Source of the DNA: Favolaschia claudopus
Lineage: Eukaryota > Basidiomycota > Agaricomycetes > Agaricales > Mycenaceae
Direction of reading: 5' to 3'
Length of the DNA: 64,000 bases
Assembly (NCBI GenBank): GCA_037176885.1
Contig: JAWWNJ010000299.1
Location: forward strand, 1-64,000
Both the position numbers and the translations under genes were made by a program. This document shows, in pieces, positions 54,740 through 64,000 of the stretch (within the stretch, counting starts at the first letter, position 1; every line of letters starts with the position of its first letter). A model generated the notes under the pieces. That model saw nothing but the letters and a program-made list of their open reading frames with translations. It was not told the DNA's origin and did no database searches.

Positions 54740-56094
54740 AATTAGTCCCAGAGCAAGAGCCAGAAAGACTTTTATGAGCACTAATGCGCCGACGAAGCGG
54801 TTGAGCAACGGGAAGCCGGCTACCGGCGCAGACACCGGAGCACAGCCACCTGATTGACGTTTGTCTTTGACGTTTGTCTCCAGGAGGTAGTAGTACTGTT
54901 AGCCAGTGCACCGTTGGCCAGGGCATTGGCATGAGCGGATTTTGCCTCAGCATGAGCAAGAGTATTGCTCAGCCTCCATTAAGAAAGTGCCCTTAGCTTT
55001 GTCTGCCTTCGTGGCCCAGCCCAAGATGGTGACGGAGGCGGCTGGAGGAGCCGAAAGAATCTCGACTGGAGTCCGGATCCACTGATAAAGTACAGCGAGT
55101 TAGATGTGGCTGTTGACAGACACAGAAGGCACAACTTACAGATTTGAGGTCACCAACGAGGCATATTTGTTGTCGTCCTCACTGTAGACATTGTACACTT
55201 CTTCTTTCATGACAAACTTCAAGTACTATCAGAGGGAGACCGAACCGACACCGGAAACTGTGACAGTGACATGTCACACTTTCCGTGCAACCTGGGGGAT
55301 TGGATCCCCCAGACCCCCTCCTTTTCGCTAGCGCTAGCTTTTTCGCTGCGCTGGCCTTCTCGCTGGCGCTGGCCTTCTCGCTGGCGCTGGCCCCTTCGCT
55401 GCGCTGCCTTCTCCGCTGGCGCGGGGCCTTTTGGATTTTTTTTTCTCGCTATTTTATTTTTCTAATTTTTGTACTTGTAAGTATTGTATCGCAACTACAG
55501 AGGAAACATAATGACAGTTTTTAAGCAAATACACAGAGGGGAGAACTTTTACGGGCGCCGCCCGGACGGCTGGGGTTTTCCACCCCAGACCCCGACCGCT
55601 GCGCGGGGCTTTCCGCTCGCCGCGGAGGCCCACTGCGTGGTGCTTTCGCTCGCCGCTAGGCCCGCTCGCCGCGGTGGCCCACTGCGTGGTGCTGGCGCTC
55701 GCGCGGGGCCCGCTGCACGGTGCTATCTCGTACAGACGGTGATACAAACACTCTACATGCGGTGGGAGGTTGAACGCCGATAAAACCGACCCCGGAAAGC
55801 GTGATGATGGTCACACTGATGTCACACTTTCCGGTGTCAGTTCAAATTCCCTATCAGAGACAGAGACAGAAAATCATAGAATACGGAACACTGACCCGTA
55901 GCTCACAGACGTACAAACCATTTTCATCTGTACTGCAGTCTTCACCCTCACCGTTGGCGAAGATGACGGACAGAGCCAAAGATCTCAGTCCCGTTGGTGG
56001 TGGCTGCAGTAATGTCCATGACGGTGACTTTGCCACTAATGCTCCGGGCATTTTCGATGATCATCACACCAGACATGCGTGCGTATAAGGCCAT
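54740..56094 (-). CDS. Hypothetical spliced gene carrying a transposon in an intron
   Basis: Exon 1 begins with ATG at 56,094 (MALYARMSGVMIIENARSI, then KVTVMDITAATTNGTEIFGS) and ends at about 55,952 before GTGAGG. Exon 2 lies at about 55,137-55,225 (LKFVMKEEVYNVYSEDDNKY) with GTAAG after it. Exon 3 (about 55,080 leftward) reads WIRTPVEILSAPPAASVTIL and GWATKADKAKGTF, then after a frame gap AEAKSAHANALANGALANST. The MULE-like element at 55,235-55,850 is at the acceptor end of intron 1 but its duplication restores CTGATAG. Phases of exons 1 and 2 do not join exactly, suggesting a one-base gap. The family is not recognised. Confidence 0.5.
55235..55850. mobile_element. Mutator-like MITE with 9-base target duplication
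   Basis: CTATCAGAG is perfectly duplicated at 55,226-55,234 and 55,851-55,859. The inverted ends share GACACCGGAAA and TGTGAC, with 24 of 30 end bases matching by eye. A 9-base duplication with ends this long is typical of Mutator-like elements. The 616-base body is GC-rich repeat sequence (GCTGGCGCTGGCC units at 55,340-55,395; GCGTGGTGC units at 55,630-55,700) with no transposase. Confidence 0.85.
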
Positions 56095-56095
56095 G

Positions 56096-56602
56096 TGGAA
56101 GTCGAGAGAAGAAAATTTTTGAAGTGTGACACTATGTGACAGAGTGAACTAAGATTGCCGACTCGAGTGCGAAGACGCTAATGTGAATTCGCATAGGGGG
56201 GACTTCATTGATTTTTGAGAAAAATACAGGCAGAATGTGGTAAATTCTGTAGCTTATAGGCAATGAGAACAGGTCCTGCGAGGCCGTTCTGAAGTGCCGG
56301 AGCAATATACAGTTGAACACAACAGTTTGGTGCTGTTTGAGCGAGAAGCTATTATCCCGTTTGGAAAGCAGCTCAGAATCCTTAACGCGGGATGCTTTAC
56401 TGATACATTCCATTGACAGCCAGAGTACAGTCGCAAACCCCGAAGCGAAACGGCACTAGGAGCGAAAACACTCGCCGAATACAGGGTTAACGCTTTCCCC
56501 GGGGCCAAATCTTTGCATGCAGGCACCCCCCTATCGGAGCACCCAACCACAGAAGAAATTGGGTCAAAAGTCCTCTCGCCGCCGGCAATGGCCTTGTTTG
56601 TT
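56096..56602. other. No supported gene; left of the duplication breakpoint
   Basis: No domain recognised. Homology with the gypsy element begins abruptly at 56,603 after GTTTGTT; I found no target duplication or repeat marking the joint. Confidence 0.5.
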
Positions 56603-57114
56603 GGTCCGAACTGACAGGATCTTCCGGGACCTCTGCAGTTTTTGGACCACCTTCTAGAGGTCTTCCGCCAGCGGATCGTCTGCTTCTGTTGCGTTGCGTT
56701 GAGCCTTGGATGCGATTTCCGTCTCTGAGCGCACAGCGCAAGAGAGATTTGGTGACGGCATGACAGGCACTGCCTCCGGTGAAGATTCCGCTGTCTCCGG
56801 ACGGCGATCATCTTCACTTTTGCTTCCGTCGGCCACTGTCGATTTGCCAGAATGCTCAGCGACCAGAGTCCGGATCAGGTGCGCATGAGCATTAATTCTC
56901 TGCTGTTGTTCTGAACTGAACTTATTCAACTTATCAAGCCAGGACTTGGGATTCGTGCAGTACCGAGTACTTGACCAGCCGAAATCACCACAGCATCTTC
57001 GAGAAGTTTGAAGAACAGAGTTTCCTTCGAAATTAAAGTATCAGCGGCACCGTAAAAATCGTCTTCATTGCCATCGATGCTATCTTCCTTTCCACAAAGA
57101 GGGAATCTTGATTT

Positions 57115-57783
57115 TTAGGAAAGTTCGCACCGACTGAACAATTTTATTGATTCCGGGGCAATAACAGTACGTTCAGTTGCCCAAACTTCTGCATTTCTTT
57201 GACGCTGATGAGCCCGTCGTTTTAACTTCTGATTTCGACGATGAACTCCTTTCGAAGGTCCAGAATGCTTTACTTCAGATTGAACTTTGACTTTGAAGGC
57301 ATGGCCTTCGTCATCCAATAAACTCGGTGAAGTCGAAGATTCAACTTTCAGTTGACGCCCAGAGCTTCCGAAGCGCAAGTAGGTATTCCCTTCCTCTCTG
57401 ACTATAGAAATTGAATACTGATCCGCAAAATCATTGCCTAGGATGAACGGAGTTGACATACCGCTAACAACATAGGCTTCAACATTCAATTTCACCGGTC
57501 CCTCGTTTGTATGGAAGTACAAGTCGACATTAACGTATCCAGATATAGACGAACGTCCCGTTACCTGGATCAATTTCACATCGTGACCTGACTTTACTTT
57601 CGGGGGATGGGTGAGTGAATCGAGAGTGCTTCGCGAGATTAAGGTAATGTCTGATCCAGAGTCGATGATAACTTGAACAGGATCCGTTTCTAGGCCTCCA
57701 ATCGTAGCAGTCGCTTCAGTAGCAAGTGAACCAAGGAATGAAGAGCCAGCCGGCCTTGCCATATGCTTCCGCAATTCAATCAA
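57115..57783 (-). pseudogene. Gypsy protease region, copy B
   Basis: One open frame of 222 codons covers the aspartic protease: VIIDSGSDITLISRSTLDSL (about 57,625-57,682) and VSGMSTPFILGNDFADQYS (about 57,415-57,470). The frame is intact here where copy A is split, which shows the domain as it should read. Called a pseudogene because the element lacks RT and integrase. Confidence 0.9.
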
Positions 57784-57846
57784 AGGCTGTTGTCCTGCGA
57801 CTCGCGCATCGTATGAATTACTCGATAATTCACAGCCTTGATCTCT

Positions 57847-60353
57847 CTAGCAAGACGTCGTCGAGATCGTCGGTTCAACGAAGGCTTTGAATAATAACTT
57901 CCACAGGAAGTTTCTGCAGCATCTGAAGCATCGTTTGCCGGTGTTTAGTTTAGCGTAGAAGGTACGTCCGAATCGATTATTTGTTCGAAGACCGCAAAAT
58001 TTCCTCCATATTACCCCCCAGGGCTGAAGACATATCCACATCGTTGGATGTAGATTCAGTAATCTGAGGGGACTCTTCAAAACCCGACTGAGGTTCATTG
58101 ATCGAGGTAAGTTCGCTTTCTTCGTCACTGTCAAGCCCGTAATATAGGTCATCGTATTGATCTTGCGCATCAAAGTCTTCACGGGTAGCGGAAGCAGGTT
58201 AGTGCGCGCAGCACGATTCCCTTTAAAGGAATGCTTACACTCATTATCCCAGTGCTTACCGCTTCCACAGTGACGACAAGGACGTGCACCTTTCGACTCG
58301 GAGTTGCGCGCTTCGAAACATTCCGATCATCTTTCGGAAACTTTGGTTCAGGTGGATTCGAAGACCAGCCAACTAGGTTCGCACGAGCAGAGCGAAACGA
58401 GGAGCGATTCGAGTTGTCATACTCGCGATAAGGTCTGTTATCCCGTTCGCGCATATCAAGCTTCATTAACGCCTCTTCATGGAAACGAATCGCGGCCTGG
58501 AACTCAACCACATCTTGATACAGTTGGGTTGTGAGGATCGTATTCCACAACGTAGGTGCGCCATCCATTACATGAAGAATAATCTCTGAATCACTAAGCG
58601 TGTAAACCGTATTCAATAGGTCAGTCTTACGCAATGAAATATTGAGTGGGCTTCTCACGAGCGTGTCCAGCTTCACGATACGATGCTTGATTAGCACGAG
58701 AACGTTGCCGATCGAGCCAGTTGCGATTCATAAAGTAAGTCATGAATGCATTTCGCAAGGTATCCCAATTATTTTCAATAGTATTGCGATAGGCCTTCGG
58801 CAACGACCAGTACCAAGTTTCGGCTTCACCTTGAAGTCTGCGAGGAGCAATTCTTCCGAGTTGACGCCAGACTGTTGCAGATTCACGCGCGATATCGTTA
58901 ACCTTGAGAATCCACCGAACAATTGTGTCCACATTTCCATCCCACGTCGGTACGTTCTCAGCTTTAGTTTGAATTCAAAATGAGGCTCTCTGCTTCCTCC
59001 AGGACCATATAAATTGGCTCCGGGTATAACTACCCCAGAGTCGCATTATTTCTTGGCGGTCGAGGTGGAGGCATAGGAGGAACATTCGGATGGCCAGGAC
59101 CATTTCCACCATCGGGATCATCATCATCTGGGTCACCTCCAGGAGGAGCTCCAGAGGCTTGTGGTTGCTGAGGCGGAGTTGGTTCAACTGGCTGAGACGG
59201 ATACCACCGTAAGGATTCGACATGCTAGGTTGCCGAGCTTCACGGGGATTACCGGTATTGCCTTGAGGATTCATGCGACGCATCTGATCAGCTTCGTGAG
59301 GTTCCATAGTCGGAATATAAGAACGATTTGATTCAAAAATTCCTTCCATACTAGGTTCGAAGAGTTCAGAGATTCGCTGATTCCCTCTAGGCAAGCCGTA
59401 GTAGGAAGCGGATTTCGAAGCTTGTGTCCTGGGTAAGCGGATAAGTCGTAGATTCATCATATGCTGACTTCCAGTGGCGTGGAACACGAAGCGGCGGCGT
59501 TGAAGCCATTCTTGGAACACCGTAAGGATTGAATTGCTGCGACTCTCGTCTAGTGTCGGCAAAGTCGGAGTAGTCGGAGGTTCCGGCTTAGCAGTAACAT
59601 TCTCTTGCGAGGAATAGATTCTCGAAGCGGCTTCGGTAATGTCAGGATCCCGGTCGCGTGGTTGATGATGTTGAAAGTCATAATACTTATACGCAAGCAT
59701 CAGGAAATTCTCAACCTCAACTCGGAAGCAAACGCCAAGAATCTCGAAGTCGTTTGGACGAAAAACATCGTTAATATCATCCTGATCACCCCATTGAGGT
59801 AAGGCAGGCGGAGTTTTTCCTTCCAAAACAAACGAGTTTTCACATTCGCGGCGCATTGTGTCCAGGGCACGAAGTAGAATCTTATAATCGATGCGCGAAG
59901 GCGATATACAACGTGCCGTCAATCAGGTAAGCCTTTCTAAGTCCCGCAGAATACGGTTGAGGGCTTCCACTGCTTTGGAATTGATCAGCCGCTATATTGC
60001 GAGAAAGTTTCACTGCTTGGTGCAGAAACCCTTTCTTGATAGCATGCGCACCTTTGGTGAGTGCATCCGCGCGCCGTGCAAGAACTGTAGTGTTACCCCC
60101 AATTCGGCCAAGAGGCTTCAGGGTGGGGAACAAGATTGTGACCATTTGAGGTGGATCATCGCTGATGAGTTCGTCATCTACTGCGTGCTGCAGATCGATG
60201 AGCGGATCGAGCGTGATCTCCTCGACGGTTGCATCTCCACGCTGCGAGGAAGGTGTCCCAGCTGCCGAGCGATTGGGTGACATGTGCGGCGGAGGATCGC
60301 GTTGCGGGGTAGAAGGATCGGTAGGATCGATGGTAGGAGAATGGTTGTGGTAG
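57847..60353 (-). pseudogene. Gypsy Gag, copy B
   Basis: Starts MATTT at 60,353. A 315-codon open stretch (58,975-59,922) covers the middle of Gag, longer than any in copy A, with DINDVFRPNDFEILGVCF and the Pro/Gln-rich region. The capsid-like RLQGEAETWYWSLPKAYRN lies at about 58,780-58,840, and the zinc knuckle at about 58,235-58,280 is off frame. Breaks occur near 58,625, 58,300, 58,185 and 57,970, mostly at places other than in copy A. Confidence 0.88.
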
Positions 60354-60431
60354 CCATTGGATAGGAAATAAAATGAACAGTTAATGGCAGCGTACCTGTT
60401 TAAGCAAGAGATCTCCCTGTGTGTCCACCAG

Positions 60432-61056
60432 TGTTGAAGATTCGGGTTAATTCGGAGAGAATCAAGGGAATAGAAGTAGATTATTAGCGGTTGAGTATCA
60501 CGAAACCTCTATATAATCAAGTAGTTACAAACAACTGTCAAAAGAGATCTTATTCTTCTTGAGACGACTGGGATATCAACCAGCGCAGTTGTGTCTAGGC
60601 TGAGAGTAAGCGCGAGGCTTTACGACTGAAGACTAGCTTGAAAGATCTTGAAGGGAGCGCGGGGCTTCACTTAAGTTCACACAAGAATTGAGGTAGAATC
60701 TACGTAGATTGATAGATGTAAGTAAGAGCTGTCGTTACATGAGGGAACGACTCCCTTTTTAATATACAAGGATCAACTATAGAATATTCAAGAACTCAAT
60801 GGAACCTTGAGGAAAGTAGCAGAATATTCTACTATACCTTCTCAATGACTCGTTCGGACGTCCCGAGTCATATTGAGGCTTATCGGTGTCGATCTGAGAG
60901 GAGAGTATGACGCTCTGCTGCTAAGTAGAAGAACTTAGTAGCATTGACATCATGAACGCGGTCCCATGATCGATGAATGCCGAGAATGCGCCGAGCGCGC
61001 GTGAAGTCTTGCGGGCAAAGCCGAAAGTTTACTCAAGGTTACCAATATCCATCACA
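60432..61056 (-). repeat. 5' LTR, copy B
   Basis: 625 bases, TG..CA ends kept. It differs from 19,837-20,467 by about ten single-base gaps. A primer site identical to copy A lies at 60,416-60,430. Confidence 0.93.
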
Positions 61057-61128
61057 GAAATGCATATTGCTCATAATGCATAGGCTTTGGGGGTCTACGG
61101 GCCTTATGCATTATGAGCTATCCGACTG
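61057..61128. mobile_element. Right remnant of the gypsy-interrupted MITE
   Basis: Same as 20,468-20,539, ending at TA (61,129-61,130). Its left half is absent from this copy. Confidence 0.8.
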
Positions 61129-61291
61129 TACTCTTGTTTCCTTTACCTTTAGTGTTCGCCTATATCATGTTTTGCCGCGACTCTCAAACTTGGGTATCGT
61201 AAAAATTACTATTTATGATTTTGAAGTGCAGAGCTCACTGAGTGATCTTCAGTCTTCAATTATTTAGAAGAGCACACAATGAATTGTCCTA

Positions 61292-61602
61292 TTGCTATTG
61301 TATTTCCTTATCCAGTAATTTTATTGTCCGCAACGGCAAGCGGCATCGTGACTTGATTGTGAAATGTGTGACACTTGGTTGAATCCGTCCTCGGTTTTGC
61401 TTGAGTGGGTGGTATGTAGGTGTATATATAAGGTGTGTAACCAGTAGACGCTTTTGCCGCCCCAAAAGACCCTGTCCTCGTCAAACGCGCCTGAAGTCGG
61501 TGTAAAATGCGCATCAGATCACACGGCGGGTCACAGGTGACAATTCTGTCACGACAATTTGCACAATAAAATTACTGTACTTATAAGGAAATACAATAGC
61601 AA
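61292..61602. mobile_element. TA-flanked 311-base MITE, copy B
   Basis: Duplicate of 20,704-21,014 with TA at 61,290-61,291 and 61,603-61,604. Confidence 0.8.
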
Positions 61603-61800
61603 TAAATGTGTATGCGAACAGGCTCTAAAACACGCCGTGTGCGTGACCTGGTACAGCCACTCGGACGCGTTCGGCAAGCGGCCGATGACACGATAGACCA
61701 TAACTTAAGTACATTGATATACTGTGACTGTGACATCAATCCAGTCCTTTTGGAGACCGGTCATTTTCGCTGGCAATTGATGGACTTGATGGCCTGGTAG

Positions 61801-63012
61801 TGATGACGGGCATTGCCCTTGCCAGAAACGGCATGTTTGCACTTGTTTATTCCCTTTGGTGCCTTGCAATTTCATGTTCCTTCGGTTTCTGCATTCTACA
61901 CAAGTTATATGATCATTGTGTCAAGGTAGAAATTGCTCAGAATATCTGTCCCATCATGTTCCGAAAAAATATCCGACTTACCCCTGGTATATGCATTTCT
62001 GTGTACAATTCAAGTTGGGACCCGCCATATTTGCGAACTCCATGTGTCCGGAAAAATTTACAAAGAATGCACTGACACCTTCCTATCAGTATTTAATTAT
62101 CTTAGGCATGCTCATTTTCCTCCAAATCTTCGCAATGCAGCCGGAATGGACGCGAATTCTGGGTGTTGTAACACATGTCACAGGCGTCACACGGTTGAAC
62201 TTTGGAAGTTACTTACGCCTGCCCGTGTGTCTCACAACATGGCCGGGACCCTTTGTCTTCGTGGTGAAAAATGTTTTCATAGCTTCTAGAAGTCTTGTGA
62301 TGATCTCAGAACCAGAATAATCCCGTTGATGCGAAATTAACTGTGTATTTCAGGTAAATCCAACCTGCCGCAGACCCCATAAGAAGAAATCACAGAGTCC
62401 CGCATGGTAGTACCGAAGAGAAGCTACCAAAATTATAGAAACAGCGCCAGAATCAGGGAATTCTTGCGTTGCAATCAATTGAAGCATGTTTTACACTGAT
62501 ATTAACACAAACACTGATATGGCGGTCGCCCTTGACTCTGTTGCAAGAGTCGAATGGGCTGAATATCAAACTATAGCTCTATGCCAACTATTCTTCATGA
62601 TATTGAACCCAAAGTGACCTTGCAAGCCTCGCTAATAACTGATTTCACTCATCTTCCGTAGAAATCCTTCACACCTTTCAAATCTTCGCCAATCCTCTGG
62701 TTCCCCTGAGCAAAACTGTTGATACTTAGCATGTCAACAAAAGTACTATGCCGGATCTTTAGTCTCGAGTCAGTGTCCTGAGAAAGACCCGTAAGTTTCG
62801 TTCAAATGGCGCCAATTTTCTGTATTTGAATAAATCGAAATTCCGGCATGATACTTTTGTTTTCCTGCCTATTTACTACAATTTTTGTCATGTAGTCGAA
62901 GGGATAGCATGAGGTGGAAGCCGCTGAAGCTTTTGCGAAGTTGGAACCAAGCTCCCCTGCCAACCAAACAGAGACAAAGCTGCCGTTTCTGGCAAGGGCA
63001 ATGCCGTCATCA
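61801..63012. mobile_element. 1,212-base element with terminal inverted repeats, absent from copy A
   Basis: TGATGACGGGCATTGCCCTT opens and the inverted copy (one base shorter) ends at 63,012; the repeat is 32-33 bases, through GCCAGAAACGGCA. CTGGTAG flanks both sides (61,794-61,800; 63,013-63,019), and copy A has a single CTGGTAG at 21,203-21,209. The duplication is 7 bases if the ends are TGATG..CATCA, shorter if they extend outward. No transposase is recognisable, only frames made by the ends (GIALARNG). Superfamily unknown. Confidence 0.88.
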
Positions 63013-63341
63013 CTGGTAGACCGCCTGATCAATATCAGCTAGCCGCGTTTTCGTTTTCGTTCATACCGATTAATTAAGGCCTGAGGCTCTGAGCTTCAAA
63101 TTTTACCCTTATCAACACTGCTTTGGCCTGTCGCAAAAAGTACGAGCCTGTCGACGACGACCCTCCCCCAAAAAAAATTCGCTGTATACCGTAGACAGCC
63201 TACGTTAGTGTGAAAGTTGCTTTTTCTTCCTCGGTGAGAGCTAGCTAAAAATCCGTTTAGCCTTCATTGGTGTTTGCCTAGGCTCGACACCAGCCGTTAC
63301 TGTAGGCGCAATGACGAGCAAGCAAAGTATTGTGTACAATA

Positions 63342-63790
63342 GAGAGTTTGCGGTGAGCCGCCAGAAGCCACCTGGTGGCTCCAACGGCATGCGGATTGGA
63401 GCGGCTACGTCATGTGGCGGCTCGTACAGCGGCTCGTCGCGCGCGGTCCTTAGCACAATTTCGAGGTTGGGTACCTTGTATATTTGACTATCCCTTCAGC
63501 CAATGAGAGTTCGTTGTACAAAGGTGCATAATTGTTTTGAATTGAAGCAATTTCCAGCGTCAACCGAAGTCTTCGGCTCCAATGTGCGATGGCGTCAGAT
63601 TTTCGGGTCGGATTTTCTTCGTGGGTGTATGGCTCAAGATATAGATGACTAAGTACTAAGAATAGGCTTGCAAACCCAAATTTGAACCAGTCTTACAGCC
63701 ACCAAACGAGCCGCCAGACAGCATAGCCGCTCCAATCCGCATGCCATTAGAGCCGCCAGGTGGCTTCCGGCGGCTCACCGCAAAACTCTC
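63342..63790. mobile_element. TA-flanked MITE, copy B (GAGAGTTTGCGG family)
   Basis: Duplicate of 21,536-21,985 with the same TA flanks. Confidence 0.85.
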
Positions 63791-64000
63791 TAATAACGGC
63801 TCACTGTAGAGAGAAGTCACAGCCGGTATGACCGCGCCGCGGTTATTCTGACCGCCTAAATTTTGACCGTGGCCTGCCACGGTCATGCCGACTGTGCGCC
63901 GCACAGTCATTCTCAACACAGTCAATCTGCATATGTTGCTACAAGTCTTTATTCTGTTGAGTCTAATACACAATATCACACCATAAAGTCTATACTGCCT

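Larger units (their letters stand above)
56603..61056 (-). mobile_element. Truncated Ty3/gypsy copy (5' half)
   Basis: It has a 5' LTR, gag, protease and part of the linker. RT, integrase, the extra ORF and the 3' LTR are missing. GAAAT at 61,057-61,061 follows the LTR as in copy A. It cannot transpose by itself, and arose by DNA duplication, not retrotransposition, since the flank is copied too. Confidence 0.93.
56603..64000. repeat. Segmental duplication, copy B (runs off the window)
   Basis: Same orientation as 15,973-22,195. It contains the gypsy 5' half (linker, protease, gag, 5' LTR), the MITE remnant, the 311-base MITE and the 450-base MITE. The only large difference is the element at 61,801-63,012. 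Confidence 0.93.

Noticed and set aside
56603..61056. Independent second gypsy insertion
   Set aside because: The flank beyond the LTR is also copied and the 3' half is missing, which points to DNA duplication.
1..64000. CRISPR arrays, operons, ribosome-binding sites, rRNA or tRNA genes
   Set aside because: No regularly spaced short repeats with unique spacers, no bacterial gene layout and no RNA gene recognised by eye; a tRNA scan would be needed to exclude single tRNAs.

Overview
The window is eukaryotic nuclear DNA from a filamentous fungus, most likely a basidiomycete (Agaricomycete). Evidence: short GT..AG introns of about 50-60 bases, a degraded copy of the spliceosomal WD40 gene PRP46/PRL1, a chromodomain Ty3/gypsy element, a LINE with a CCHC tail, and an integrase-core gene of a type common in mushrooms. 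A Rhizoctonia-like genome would fit, but that is a guess. There is no bacterial operon structure, and I saw no rRNA, tRNA or CRISPR.

The window is a transposon graveyard with few host genes. Positions 1-1.37 kb are non-coding. A broken LINE (1.5-6.8 kb) is followed by a run of 59 C. A Ty1/copia protease scrap (8.68-9.11 kb) is cut by a TA-flanked repeat element. A nearly full-length Ty3/gypsy element on the minus strand (10,439-20,467) has two LTRs, TG..CA ends and a 5-base target duplication GAAAT. It sits inside an older TA-flanked MITE. Its 5' half plus 1.7 kb of flank is repeated at 56,603-64,000, so a segmental duplication followed the insertion. The second copy differs by a 1,212-base element with terminal inverted repeats, for which copy 1 preserves the empty site.

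Between the copies, inverted-repeat elements are dense: about ten TA-flanked families, a hAT element nested in another hAT element (30.2-31.0 kb), a 616-base Mutator-like element with a 9-base duplication (55.2-55.9 kb), a 1.24 kb foldback-like element (22.8-24.1 kb) and a 4.4 kb candidate element (32,469-36,907) with terminal arrays of a short hairpin motif.

Host-like genes are sparse and mostly broken: a PRP46 fragment (25.0-25.4 kb), a superfamily-2 helicase fragment (31.0-31.55 kb), a DDE integrase-core gene (43.9-45.9 kb) and several unrecognised spliced minus-strand genes (31.5-32.2, 32.8-33.8, 39.8-41.6, 42.35-43.9, 54.7-56.1 kb). Many frames are broken by single-base insertions or deletions, even between gypsy copies that show almost no substitutions. 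Part of the apparent decay may therefore be uncorrected long-read error.
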